A stretch of DNA of 64,000 nucleotides, taken from Homalodisca vitripennis (taxonomy: Eukaryota; Arthropoda; Insecta; Hemiptera; Cicadellidae). The notes under the pieces were generated by a model. It ran no database searches, had not been told where the DNA came from, and saw only the letters and a program-made list of their open reading frames with translations. Of the stretch, positions 49,001-62,367 are shown piece after piece. The position numbers and the translations under genes are program-made. Positions within the stretch are counted from its first letter, which is position 1; each line of letters starts with the position of its first letter. Location: contig NC_060208.1 of NCBI RefSeq assembly GCF_021130785.1, positions 168,931,501 through 168,995,500 on the forward strand, written 5' to 3'.

Positions 49001-51424
49001 TCCTTCTAGTTTCAAGAGTAAAAAGGCTAAGTGTAATTTTTCTCAAACTTTACCTAATCTGTTTAATGTTTTCTTCAACATACTTTTGTCTTTTTTTTAC
49101 GAGAAATTATAAAAATTCTAGAACCTTATGAGAATTCATTGGATCATATTAGTAAACTCATTAGCTAAGGTTTTGTTAAGTATTTAAGACCTCAGAAATA
49201 TAATATACATAATTTATGATTTGGTCAATTTGGCGTTCATCAGTTTTAGGGGGAAAAAATTAGTAGTTTTTTTACCATCAAACAATCCCACTGCGTGATT
49301 TCATAGCTATAATGTACAAACATTGGAAAGAGTGGTTAAACTATTTTTAACTGTGCTGCCATTAAAAAACGTTTTGTAGAATACTTTATTACATTTAATA
49401 TGTTTTAATACAATTTCAGGTGCTCTTTTTTATAATGCAACTTTAGTAATGAATATTATATATTTAGAAATTCTAGAGACCACTAGGGTGCATCCCGCAG
49501 AGTATTCTGAAAGGAAAATAATGACATGTAACGAGGGGCCTTATAATGTCCATGTAAAATTTCATTACAATTGGTCTATTAATGTTTACGTAATTGGGTA
49601 AAATATGTGATATCATATAGCAAATTGATTTATAAAATTTAAATATACGAGTTAGCAGAATATTTGCACATAAAATAGTAGATATTTCATGAGCTTAATT
49701 TTGAATTAATTCAATGTACGCCTCACCTAATTAGCACTAATTCATTACTATAATGTAACATTACATAACTAGAATAACTTATTTTAAGCAGTTAAATTAC
49801 TTGGAATTGAGGTATAAATAGATACCGTACCTTTGGCTCAGAATCAACCTATAGGATCATACCAACATAAACATTAAATACTGTCATGTGTATTTTTATC
49901 GCAATCACTTTGTATAAGAGAAAGTACTATTAAGAAGAACGTACATACAAACATTTAGTTCGAAATATAATAAATAATATCTAAAAAAATATTGTGATAA
50001 ATGCAAAATAATTTCCTGAAATTGAGTATGTTTCAGAAAAATTTTAATTTTAAAAAGTAACTTTAATATTTAGTATCATAATGGAAAATAAAAGCTTTAA
50101 TATAAAAGTATATAATTAAAGAATAAATAAATTTAAGATAAATGCGTAAGACCCTAGATTAAAAAAGAGCAGAACACAATAGTAGCAGAACAGAAAAGCA
50201 CGGTCAGATGACCTCTTTGTTCGGTAAGATGCTGTCTTTGACATCATCTTATCGTCTTTGTTTCCATAACAAAGCAACTGCTTTGGAACGAAAATTCCGT
50301 TTCATTTCGGAAAAAATATCAATATTTTTGTTGAACGCGTATATATATTGTAAATGGGAAATAATTTATCTGATTATTGTTTTACTGTTTTGTGTTTATT
50401 TATAAATTAATTCCCAAATTAACATTGCATTACTATATTTTTAAATAAAGTAATAATAAGTTATTAGGTGGCCAATACACCAATCAACGAATATAGCCAT
50501 TTAGCATTGATAGCCATACATAACAATGGAAATACCTCAATTTTGGCACTTCCTGGCTTCCTAGCTATAAAGAATACTATCCTCTAGAAACTGGAAAAAT
50601 GGATTTTCTGTCTGTCCATCTATCTGTCCATCTGTTCGCTTGATATCTCAAAGTAGAACTGACTTATAGACTTAAAACTTTCAAAGAATCTTCACATCTA
50701 TAAAACACTGTGTTTGATAATGTCACTTCCATTGCTTTTTGACTAAGCGTTAACGAATATTTTTACATTTGTTTTAGTGGTAACTATGATGGCAACCCAA
50801 AGTTTACAGAATAGATATATGTTGGGAAGAAACTAAATGCAAGAATATTATATTCTAAAATGTTATGTATATACACATGTGATCTAATTATTCAAACTAG
50901 TGAAGTATATTCTTTTGGTTACTTTTTCTGAGCCATGGAGTAATGACGAAAGGGCTTATACTTTTATTATTTGAACACTCCAATGAAGTACAAATTAACA
51001 GAAAATGTTATTGTACCACATAGAATAATTTCAAGAGAAATATTTGATTTCTAGATTTTAATTTATATATGAAATTGTATTTATATATGGAAAAAAGGAG
51101 TTTTATTTTACGTGTAACACTATTGAATTTGCAAGACTGAAACAAATTCATCGTCAAAGAACAGTAAACCATAATAAAATACTTTATTGTGATAATCTTT
51201 TAAAATTAGAATTTTTATAAAAATTTATGGATCTAAATATTTATTTATTAAATTATTGTTTTGTAACTAAATTTTTATACGAGATTAAGCATGGTTACGT
51301 CATCTATACTGTTATAAACAAAATTAATTGTATCGGTTTGTGTGTTTGTTACTCAATCACGTAAAAGTTATTGCATTTAATTTTTGCATCCTTAGTTAAC
51401 GTATATTCCCATTTCGAAAGTCCT
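46069..51424. other. Right arm: unassigned AT-rich DNA
   Basis: Mirror of 23,571-28,963 with scattered substitutions, including the GC-richer block at about 47,320-47,790 and a (TA)n tract at 48,258-48,286 that is shorter than its partner. No gene recognised. Confidence 0.6.
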
Positions 51425-52651
51425 TCTGGGCTACGCCCCAATGGTCTCTAACGTTAACGTTAAAAAACCAAATGTATCAATTTTGGATTTAGAGATTTTG
51501 ATTTCCCAATTACAATCACAATACCACAGAATAAATTGCATCCCAGATGTGTGTAGCTATCAATGTGTAGAGAAAGTAAACATTTTTAAATATCTCGGCG
51601 TTACCATGGATAATAAATTAACTTGGGAAAATCATATAGCGGAGTTGCATAGAAAATTGAGATCTACGATTAGAACTTTTTATTTTATCAGAAATTTTTG
51701 AGATACGAAATTGATGCTAACATTATACTTTGCAGTAACACAATCAAGGTTTTAATATGCTGTACATAGCTGGGGAGTTACATACAAGAATGTTATCAAT
51801 AAATTAAAAACAACACAAAACTACTTGATTCGTGTAGTATTGAACAAAAGTAGAAGAGAAAATGCTTTTCCACTGTATGTTCACTTAAAAATCTTTCCGG
51901 TAGAACATTTGTATGTATATAAACTATTAATAATTTTTTAATTGGAAATGTTGGAACAAATGATTTGTTGCACAGGACTAGAAGTATAGATAACAGAATT
52001 TTCAGAATACCAAGTAAACAAAGAATCTTTCAGGAAATCCATTCAGTATATAGGAACATATATTTTTAATCAGATTCCAAGCTAAATAAAATCATGTAAT
52101 ATCTTGAATTGTATTTCTAACATGCTGAAAGCTTGGCTTTTTGACAAATCATAATATTGGTGACTAAAAAAATGTTTTGAGCTGAATATTCTAATTTTAA
52201 TTTTTTCAAATTGTACAATAAATACTAAATTTATTTTATTTTACTATTATTACAACTTTTTGTTATTATTCCTTGTAATTGGTATTAGCCAAACTTATAA
52301 TTAATGTATCAGATGTATTGTTAGTGAAATATAGTGAATATGGGTAAGTGAATGGCAAACGTTGTCTATTGTATTGTATATTTATGTATAATGTATGTAT
52401 GTGTGTATATATATAAACTGTTTTTCATTATATGCCTCTAGACGTTTTAGGTAGATGCAAGCGTCATGGAGAGCAGCTTGTTAGCTGGAATATTGTTTTT
52501 TTTTTAAATGAATTTTTTTATTTTATGTTAGTAAATTATTTTGTTTTCGTTTCGCTGACTAGCTACTGGATTTTGGTCAGTGTATTTCCAAACAATGTAA
52601 ATGGTTTTGTATTTGTTTGTAAATTGTGGAAAATCAATTATTATTATTATA
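51425..52651 (+). pseudogene. 5'-truncated LINE fragment, right-arm copy
   Basis: The plus-strand frame 51,441-51,701 repeats the LINE C-terminal RT segment (FKYLGVTMDNKLTWENHIAE), with about two residues changed from the left copy. Broken pieces resembling NVINKLKTTQNYLIRVVLNK and AFPLYVHLKIFPVEHLYVYK follow. The ATT-repeat tail is at 52,638-52,651. The internal TA tract is only about five units here against about 23 in the left copy. Non-functional. Confidence 0.83.
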
Positions 52652-55600
52652 GTTGCGGTAAATCCCATCTGGTTCTATAAATTTCTATTATAACAAATAC
52701 AATTAATAAATTTTAAGAGCCTGCTAAATATATTTAACTGAGCTTCGTAATGATTTTGTTTTTACAAAACAACTATATCTTAAATAAATGTATATGTTTA
52801 ATATAAATTTGCATCTAAAGTCTTGAAATAAAGAGTAAACTTGTTGATAAGAAATGTTTTTATTAACTTTTTTATTGTATCGTGATTGAGCTCAGGGTTT
52901 ATCCACAACAGAAAATTATAAATTTTAGGCGAAAATATACTATTAACTATACAGAGTTTGAGTAAATTATAATATGAAGTCAGTAGGCTACTGTAATTTA
53001 GTTATAAAAAACAAATATAAATTTACTATAAATTTAAAAACTGTTCTAAAACCAATACAGTTTTGTTTTGACAGGAGTATACTTTTCAGACATTTATGTG
53101 TACACATATTTTCTTGATCAGAGAAATAATAGATAAGAAACTACAGCACAACAAACCAATTTGATTGGAAGAGTGTACGGAGTAAATTACGATAGCCAAC
53201 AACATAAACTTTATGAACTATTTTCTTGATCGTGCCACCTAGAAAACATCGATATTGGCATCGTAATCATAATTCACTCGAACATGAATTTATCATATGC
53301 TGAAAAACTGAAACAATAGTCAATGGCAATTTCGCTTAATATTTAAAACCGTAAATCAACAGCACTGAAAAGTACTAAACTACATAGAGCTACGTTATTT
53401 ATTACATCGCGTGAGCAGAAAGGCTACGGACTTCGATTTTAAGATTCATTCACACTGGCTTGATAGTTTATTAGTTAGTTCGAGTTGATTCACTGATACT
53501 TATAAAATATAAAATATATATTCCCTGACTTCTATGTCTCAAAGCATTGTTCTTCGAACTTGAATCTAAAAGCTTAAGTTGATTTTTTAATCTTCAAGTG
53601 TCTCATGAGTTATATATGGAATATTTAGAATGTTATTGACAAAGAATATGTCCACGTTGTTCCTATTTTTTCAACAAGAAATTTCGTGCAAAGTAATGGG
53701 TAACTGCTAGTTATTTTATAAAACCCAGTTATATTTACAAATTATATACACAAATTGGTAGTTTTATTTGTACTTTATTGACTAAATTATTTTAATTTAT
53801 ATACAGTCGATAAGCAATATAAATTTTTTTATTTTCATTTTAAAATTGGGTTTAATATTTTACTAGCTTTTGTAGAATATTTTAATATAGCAGCATTGAA
53901 ATCAAAATTTTGGTACATTACTGAAATCAGAATACTAAGATAAGATTATTTGTGATAATTTATTATTGTTCCAATACCGTACAGTAAAAAACATCATTGT
54001 TAAAATAAGCAAAACTTAACATCCTAAAATTTTATACTATTTTTAGAAATCCCAAATAATTGAGTTATACGTATTACAATAATATACAGTGTCTTAAACA
54101 ACCCTCATTTTTCTCCAAGGTGTTCCATACTTAAGGTCTATAGTATTCACCTACATAAACATTAATTAGTTATTTCACAGATAATATTACACCTTCACTG
54201 GTAGTGTACACTAAGAAATGCCGCATATTCTTAATCAGACTGCGCTGAAAGGCGTCTGTCGTAAAGTAATCACCAGTTTGTTTCGGTTACTCGTGCAATA
54301 GATTTATATCAAAAGATAAAATGTGTAGTAATGTAATACGCTATTTATAAATTTTGAAGCTCTATCGAAATAAAATTTAATGTAGTAGGCACCAATTCAA
54401 TATTCCCTTTACCATTCATTTACAGTACAATGCCGAAATTCCATTATTTCAGACTTGGGCTCCACTTTTTTGCTGCTTGTTGGATCTTTACTACCCAAGG
54501 TTCGTTCATATCTGTCTTCCTATTCCGGAGAGATAATCTGGTAGATTTAACAAGATTAGAGCATTTGTGCTCTGCTATTTTGTGAGCAAGTCTCATTACC
54601 ACACCTTTTCCTGCATTTCCACGAAATAAGTTTCAATAGCGCTGAGGGTGATAGATATTATAGGCGATACCTATTACCCTTACCCTATTACGTTACCCTT
54701 GCTATCTCCTTGTCTATCCCCACTCAGAGAGCTTTTTCCTGACCCATAGCTCCTTCCGAACCTCGTAGTGTACTCTGTAGAAGAGCTTGGACTCTAATTC
54801 TTAGGTTTAGGGTAGACGAGCAAGCTGTACCCGAGGTAAAATGTATAGCAGAGAGTTTGAAGAACGCTTAGTACCCTCGATTAAGAGATTTTTTTCTAGA
54901 CATACTCACTTATCCTGCACTAGTAGGTCGAGCCCTAAAATTTGTTATTCTAAAACAGTGGTTAAAAGTTACTGGTTAAACTATTGTTATGAGAATAAAA
55001 ATACTCTAAGAATAGTATTGGTTTTGTATGACAAAAGTTTTAAAACAAAAATATACCACACTATACATTATTTTATTTAAAAAGAAATCAGGGAAGATGA
55101 GAATAACACCACATGTTGAAGCAAATAAAAGTAAATTTTTGTGAGCCACACTGATCCCAGAGAAAAAAACAACTGTTCTCATCTGAGGTAGTGATATTTA
55201 TGAGAATGTAGTATACCCTAATGTCTCATCAATAATAACTTAAAAGTGAATGTTGAATCCAATCATCAACATTATAATTACTACTGCCATAGTCGTAAGA
55301 TTAAATACATATTTAAACGTTTTTAATCAAAGATTACTCAAAGTGTTATACTTAATAAGATTTATTTTATAAGTTTAATATATGTAATGATAATTTAACG
55401 TGATTCGAGATTATTAATACAAACCATGTTACAAAAGGGATTATATTATAGCAAGGGATGACAAAGGCTCTTATTACTAAGGGTTTGCTCTAACTTTACA
55501 AAAGAAAGGATTTGTCCACTGTTCTTTTACTAAGTTACTAAAGTCAATTCTTTCTAGAACTTTACTCATTATATAGTTCTTAAGGAAAGCTGTCGTGCAT

Positions 55601-58081
55601 TTTGTAATTTTATAACATTCCAAACTTAATATTTATTAATATTTAATTAAATTAATGAGTAAACTTTATATAGAAATAAAAGAATGTAACTTTAAAACAT
55701 AATCGTAATATACGATATATAAACTTCAGTAGTACATCCACATCAAAATATATGTAGTGAATAAACATCACTTATTATCATGCAGATACAAACAACCAGT
55801 AACTCTATGTTTAAACATCGGAAATCTGATTTCTTCCTCAGATGAATAAATATCCTAACAGTACCATCTAGGTAAAAGTAAATATATCATACCAGAATGA
55901 TGTAACACGCGTAAGTCATGAATCATAAATACAATGCTCAAGCGTGAACTCCATGTACAATAACTTAAAAATACGCATTTAATAGACACTAACCAATAAT
56001 TAATAAAATTCAACTAAATTATACTTCAATATACCTATAAAATTAAATGTTATAAGATAGGGGTTGAAATTTAAAAATGTAAAGTGACCCCCTCTTCTTC
56101 CCTTTGAAAGGGAAAGAAATGGATTTTTACGCTATAAAAAGTCCAAAAAAGTCTTTTAATAGGTATGGTGAAAATTGTACATCGATATGTAAATCCGTTT
56201 AGAATATAACCAGGCGTATCAGGACTTATGTATATTCGAAATTTTTAATGGAGTTGCATACTAAACAGCTATATTGTTTTCATAAAAGCTAAACATAAAT
56301 TTAATGATACTAACATATTTCAATACTACCATAATGATAGTATCACACTATTTCCTTGGTACATTCTAGAAATGATACACAGTATACTTGTATAAAGGTA
56401 AAAATTCGATGTCCCCGATGTATTTTATATTATAATATTTAATTATAATATAAAATACAAATACACTTTGATTTTCTTTTTTCGTAAAATAATTTTTGAA
56501 TGCTATGATTTTATTATAAACTAAATTTAAGTTTCTAATAACTTATCTTTTGCAACATAATAAGTGTAATTTAATTCCGTCTAAAATATACTAACAAGAT
56601 TGTATAATAAATTGTTATAACCATTTTAAATTATAATAATACAATTTTGTTTGTTTACTTTAATTTGGTTTGTATTAGTGCTCTATATCAAATAGTTAAT
56701 ATACTGAGTTTCAATTGTGCTATGGAGTAAGACGTATAATCAAGTAATTGCTTCCCAATGGCGGAGACTTTTCAATTTAACATCACATGAGAGCCCGTGC
56801 CATAGTTTGATCAGTAAACATAGAGTCCCCTGTACGCTGCCTGAGCCGATATTCATTCCCAGTAGTCCAAAAACTATTTTTGGTAACTTAAATTACAAAA
56901 TACAATTATTTTAATCTATCGTTAACTTTATGGAATTCCTCAAAAAAGAATTTGGTTCACTTACAAAGCCGTCCAGTCCATAAAAGTGCGTTAAATTAGT
57001 GTTATGCCTTCTTTGTATATATTTATACCTTCAAATTTTTTGAATGCTATCTGAAACTTTACGTGGAATTTATGCAAAAGTATTTCGAATCTGTCATGTA
57101 TCAAATAATATTACTACAAGCTATCATTCTGGAGCACATATATCACATCATCTGGATTTTTGTGTTTGAAATACATTTTGAAACGTGATCTCTAGACTGA
57201 CTAACTTATGGTCCAAATAGATTTACTACTTAGTAATAACTTTGTTTAAAGAACTTAACATAACAAGCAATGCTTTTCCCATCAAAAATGAAAATAAAGA
57301 AAACTATAAATGAAATTATAACAACAAATGGAGTTTCCTATGTCATTACATCATTAGAATCGATGATCTGATTGTGTTGAACAAGCTCATACCACATTAT
57401 ACTCCCGTTTAACACGAGTTTAGGATCGTTAAAGTCTGATAGCAAAGTGTTGCTCTAAAGCTAGATTTTTGCTCCAAAATTGTCTTTCTTTCTTGTAGTT
57501 TTTAATGTGGATCGAGCATTCATAGGTTGGTTTGTGCCACTGAAGCTAAGTTTATCTCAGAATGAGGTTAGAGCCAGTAAATTTATCTAGTTGTTGAACT
57601 ACAATTCAGATGAATAGGGTGAATTTAGTATATCCAAAACATTGTTTTGCCCATAATTTACCTTTCATGCATCGGAACATAAACATACAATGCGTTTAAC
57701 AGTACAGGAATATGTAATTCTTAAAACCTAAGCTGTACTTAAACAAGAGTACGCAATCTACGTAACGTTAACATGTTCCGATGATGTTGCATACATGAAT
57801 TTCATTACGGTAAATATTTTACTCTACTATTTAATATGTTGAAATACCATTTAATTGTATTCAGCTTTTCTATAAATTTGTTTCTTCTGAGATTTTTTAG
57901 TTGCTATCGTATTTATTCATAACACCATTAAGAAACACGCAACTATATCTGTGTATCCATGATTGTTTAGTTCACTACGAAATTCACAAATTCTACAAAG
58001 TCAGTTTGATTTTTAAATATCGTTTGGTCTGACAGAAATAAAGAAGAACTAAAATATGTTTTTATGTCCTGAAAAATAAGA
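52652..58081. other. Right arm: unassigned AT-rich DNA
   Basis: Mirror of about 16,800-22,295. It contains the GC-richer block copy (54,446-54,936), here with an extra TTACCCT-type insertion near 54,680, and the 41-bp hairpin. Short frames at 54,841-55,080 and 56,717-56,914 match no known family. Confidence 0.6.
56419..56459. repeat. Perfect 18-bp-stem hairpin, right-arm copy
   Basis: Exact complement of 18,406-18,446, with loop ATTTA on this strand. Unlike the hairpin at 58,082, its loop is not flipped relative to the left arm. Confidence 0.85.
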
Positions 58082-58166
58082 AACAAAAATTAATAAATAA
58101 CAACTTGAAATTTTTCGTAACATCGTTTTTTCTATAATTTCAAGTTGTTATTTATTAATTTTTGTT
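58082..58166. repeat. Perfect 31-bp-stem hairpin with flipped loop
   Basis: The 31-base stem at 58,082-58,112 is the exact reverse complement of 58,136-58,166, with a 23-base loop. AACATCGTTTTTT lies at 58,119-58,131 on the plus strand, the same strand as in the left arm, although everything around it is reverse-complemented. Confidence 0.9.
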
Positions 58167-58167
58167 A

Positions 58168-58235
<68 letters not shown>
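58167..58235. repeat. (TA)n microsatellite
   Basis: About 68 bp of TA repeat with one phase shift, beginning directly at the edge of the hairpin stem. The left arm has about 38 bp. Confidence 0.95.
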
Positions 58236-58238
<3 letters not shown>

Positions 58239-58530
58239 ATGGAAAACTAAAAAAACAATTATTAACTTTAATACAAATTCACTTGAAAACTTTTGTATCT
58301 GAAAAGGGAAGGGGGCTTATATAGATTATTCACACAACATAGCTCCACATAGTGATACCTATATATAGTTGCGAGTTAAACGGGTTAAATAGATTTAGAG
58401 GTGAGATTTGTTGGCCAAATGGCTGGTAATTCTGGTACTAATATGGCTTTACCTGCAATAAACAGATGGCTTAGATAAATATTCTAAGCTCATAAGTGAA
58501 ATGATGGTACACTAAAATATTTCAGTCACT

Positions 58531-61500
58531 CTGCATAAAACGCTGCATTTTTATGCTTAACTGGTCTAAACATAAATTACTTTTAAAGTGTGCAAATAAT
58601 AAAATTGTGGACAGTATTAAAGTTTTCATTGCGCTATTCTATACCTTGTTTGGTAATTGATGCATCTTTTAACAACTCCAGTTAAAGAAAGCAATATAGT
58701 AATTCTTGTGGAAATTAGCCTATAGAAACATTTTATAAGTAACGGTGGAGTACGATAAAATGCTGCTCATCAGCCGACGTAAACGTTTCCATCTGCGCTT
58801 CGTCATACAAAATTCGAACTTACATTTTGTTGCAAAACACGATAGTGCTTTGAAAACAATCAATTTGCTCCTGGTGAAAAAATTTGGAATATAATGTTAT
58901 GGGTTACATGGATACATTTCGAATATTTAGTTATTTATTTTTAAATTAACTATGGATATTTCAGAACAATTACTCAACAATTCATGAGCCTTAAAGTTAA
59001 AGGGTTACTATATGTAATTGATATTAAAAATATTAAACATTTTGAAGATTTGTTCTTAGTTTTTATGTGTTACTATGATGAAGCTTCCTAATTTATTTTA
59101 TCCATCGTTAGTTTCTTAATAATATTCCTTACACACCCTTTTCAGGATTATACTAAACATTGTGCAGGTTATTGAAATATTCACTAAACAAACGAATTAT
59201 CGTTAAAATTTTAATTAAATTCTGGATTTATTTAAATATTTAAAATTAATAGTTAAAATTATAAAATATTTGGATACTCAATTGAAATTGGAAATGTATA
59301 AACCTAAAACATAATATACAAAAACCTTAATTCCTTACCTAGTTTAGTAAAATATTACATAATTCTAATAAATGTTGTGAATAATATTATCAGTCCTGCC
59401 GTTTTACATTCATAAAATACATTTCATCATATTAATTCAGGAAATAATTAATTTTAAAGATTTGGAGCAAATATTGTATTTGAAAACTTAGTGCAATTAT
59501 AATTTCTTCCTTAATATGTAGGATTCCATTATTTACTACTCTCTTGTACAGATAAGGAAGTGACAGGATTAAAACAAATAAGCTGACTACTATCTTTCTG
59601 TAGCAGCGTGTGACCTGTCTGACTCATCTGACCCTCTCTGACCATCCATGCATACTGTCATTTTGAAACGATTTTAAAATAAAACCTTTTAATGTAGAAC
59701 CCCCTGAACATTCTCTTTTACTAGCATGTATAGATATCTATAAAAAGTCTTTGTTTATAATTACATGGGTATCTTAAATTGTTTAAGCATTACCTAAAGA
59801 ATTAAATGAAAAGCTAAACTTTTACCTGTTATTGAAATTGTACGTATATTTTAGGACATATTGAATAATTTTGTTATAGTACTGATTAATAATTGTAACT
59901 TATTTAAAAATATTAACTGTATAATGAGTTTAGTTACTTATTTACAGTAAAGTTATGTTATGTTCGAGAGGGATTTAGAGTTTTACTAATTGATGTAGAT
60001 AAACGTCTCCGTAATATGACATTATTGAATAAGTCCTGTTTACAATACCAGTAGATTAATTACCCGGTTTACTTGTTTGCAGTTCCTGTTGTTGAAGTTA
60101 ATAGAACTCTGAAGCTAACTTTGTAAATTATATGATTAACAGGTAGAAAATCGGAGTAGTAGGGTTGGTACCTGGTTTACTATATTAATTTTCTGTTTCA
60201 ACAGCAACAATGAAATTAAAAAAAAAAAAAATTAAATATCCATACAATACAAACATTTTAAATATAAGAAAAAATGTTTGTATGACGATATGGTTTAAGA
60301 AGCTTTTTAAATGCCACTATATGCACATTTCTGTATTAAGTTTCTTTTCCGATTTCAATGTTGAGGGCTTTTAGACTTTTACATTGAGTTTTAAAAATCT
60401 GCTTTCTTTTCTGGCGTTGAATAGTTTTATTCAACATAAGACGCGATCCACATATATTATACATTTATGTAATGAAGACTGTGGTTCCAAGATCAAAAAC
60501 TAATCCTGCACAGGGATTTTTCAATACATGTGACAAGGAATATTACCACACATATACACAGTAACTAATAAAGGTCTAGTATGAATAAATAAAACTTTAA
60601 ATACTGATACCAAACTGCATAAATGCTAATTAATAAAACCTTTCCTTAAGTAAAAACCGATCCTGTTTGTCAAAATGTATATGCAAAAAGGTGTAAAAAT
60701 GGAACACTTATTGAAATTTACATCACAAAACTTAATTTATTTTTTACTAAATTTGGTGTGAACAGATAAATTAGTTTAATGTTTAGTTTCTTTTACGAAA
60801 AGTGAAGAATATATTTTCGTCGTTTGATAAACTAATTAAATTATCCTATCAACTAGTCGGACAAACTTGTGTTGTGGCCCTATCCAAGCTAAAATGTGCC
60901 TGAAACAGACTATATACCTCATAGTCAACACTTGATTGTGTCTGCTAGTGATATTTAGTTACAAATTCATATTAATGCTGTATTCATAAAATCATAAAAG
61001 TGCTATAAAGATTGTTTCTTGGAAGAAATCTGCCATATAAAAAAAATTACCTATTACTTTATAATCAATTTTATTTTTTCTATTAAAACATAATATCTAT
61101 AGTTCTTTAAGGTTGAATTCCCATCATAAAACAGATGAGGCATATCTGTTTTAAAGTGAGATAATTGTTAAAAAATAAAATTTGATGGTTTTCCACAAGC
61201 CATACCATTAAACGGAGACCCGTGACGCATTAGATACATGGGATATAATCAAAGTATTAAGTATAAATTCCAATCAATAGTAGCCTACATCTTTATGTTT
61301 TGTCTGCACGTGTTTAAATGGTATCATCCCTTAAAAAAACAATAAAAACTATATTAGGTACATGGTTTTATAAAACAGATTTTTACCACGAACGATATTG
61401 ATGATCTACAAACGAATTGATACAGTAGATCTTGTTTTTGGACGGAACCAAAATAATAATTAAATTGTAATGAGAATATGATCCAAAATAGTTTTATCTG

Positions 61501-61992
61501 CAGTTCTAAATAGTTGTAGTTTTTTCAAATGTAATTGCAAACAACATTTTCTTGGAAAAATTACTGCACAAAATCCTGAGCACTTTTGTTATGCCAGGGT
61601 TTTAATCGAAGTTATGTGAGTGAACATTCAGTAGTGAAGTGTTGATGTTGATATAATAATTTTAGAATTTCAAAAGTGTTTGAGCATACTAGTAAATCAT
61701 TTCCAAATTCTGCCATATATAAATAGTACCACTAAGCTGAAAACACACGATTTTTGAAGATGTCACAGAGTGAACATTATCGGCGGAAATCAGTCCGAAG
61801 CTGAAAGGTAAAATACTTTGCTGAAGCCGAAGCTGAAAACTATATAGGATTTAAACTCATGTCTAAAATGTCAGAATAGCTATATTCGATTACATTGTAA
61901 CTGAAAAAGGTGTGCTAAATAGTTATTTTTTATACTTATTCTATTTCTGAATGAATTTATGAGTGAACATAAAATAAGTGTAGACCAGTAGA
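58531..61992. other. 3.46-kb segment present only in the right arm
   Basis: Up to CAGTCACT at 58,530 and again from CTTTAACATG at about 61,993 the sequence follows the left arm (mirror of about 16,390). The left arm joins these points directly (CAGTCACTTTAAAATG). The segment is AT-rich and has no frame or motif I recognise. Its edges share only a short inverted word (ACTGGTCT near 58,568, AGACCAGT near 61,982), and a possible three-base ACT direct repeat flanks it. It is either a non-autonomous element inserted in the right copy or ancestral DNA deleted from the left copy; the sequence does not decide. Confidence 0.8.
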
Positions 61993-62304
61993 CTTTAACA
62001 TGATGAGTCCTGTACTGGAGCTATTAGATAGCCTATTGTTGTTTGCTTGTGTTCCCCTGGATTTTGGTTTAATGAACTCTCAATTTATAAAAATATAAAC
62101 TAGTTTTTTCATCCTACACAAAGAATCTCTTTATCAAAAAATCTTGTAACAATTTAATTTGATTGCTTATTACCATGGATACATAAATGGAAAACAATTA
62201 CATGAATAAGGATTTTCATTATTCTAAATTTATATTAGGTTAATTTTTATATTCTGCATACTTAATTTAGTCACTTAAGAGTTTTATTAATCTAACTGAA
62301 ATGT

Positions 62305-62367
<63 letters not shown>

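Noticed and set aside
58531..61992. Helitron or classic cut-and-paste element
   Set aside because: No CTRR-type end with hairpin, no clear terminal inverted repeats and no convincing target duplication were found at the edges.
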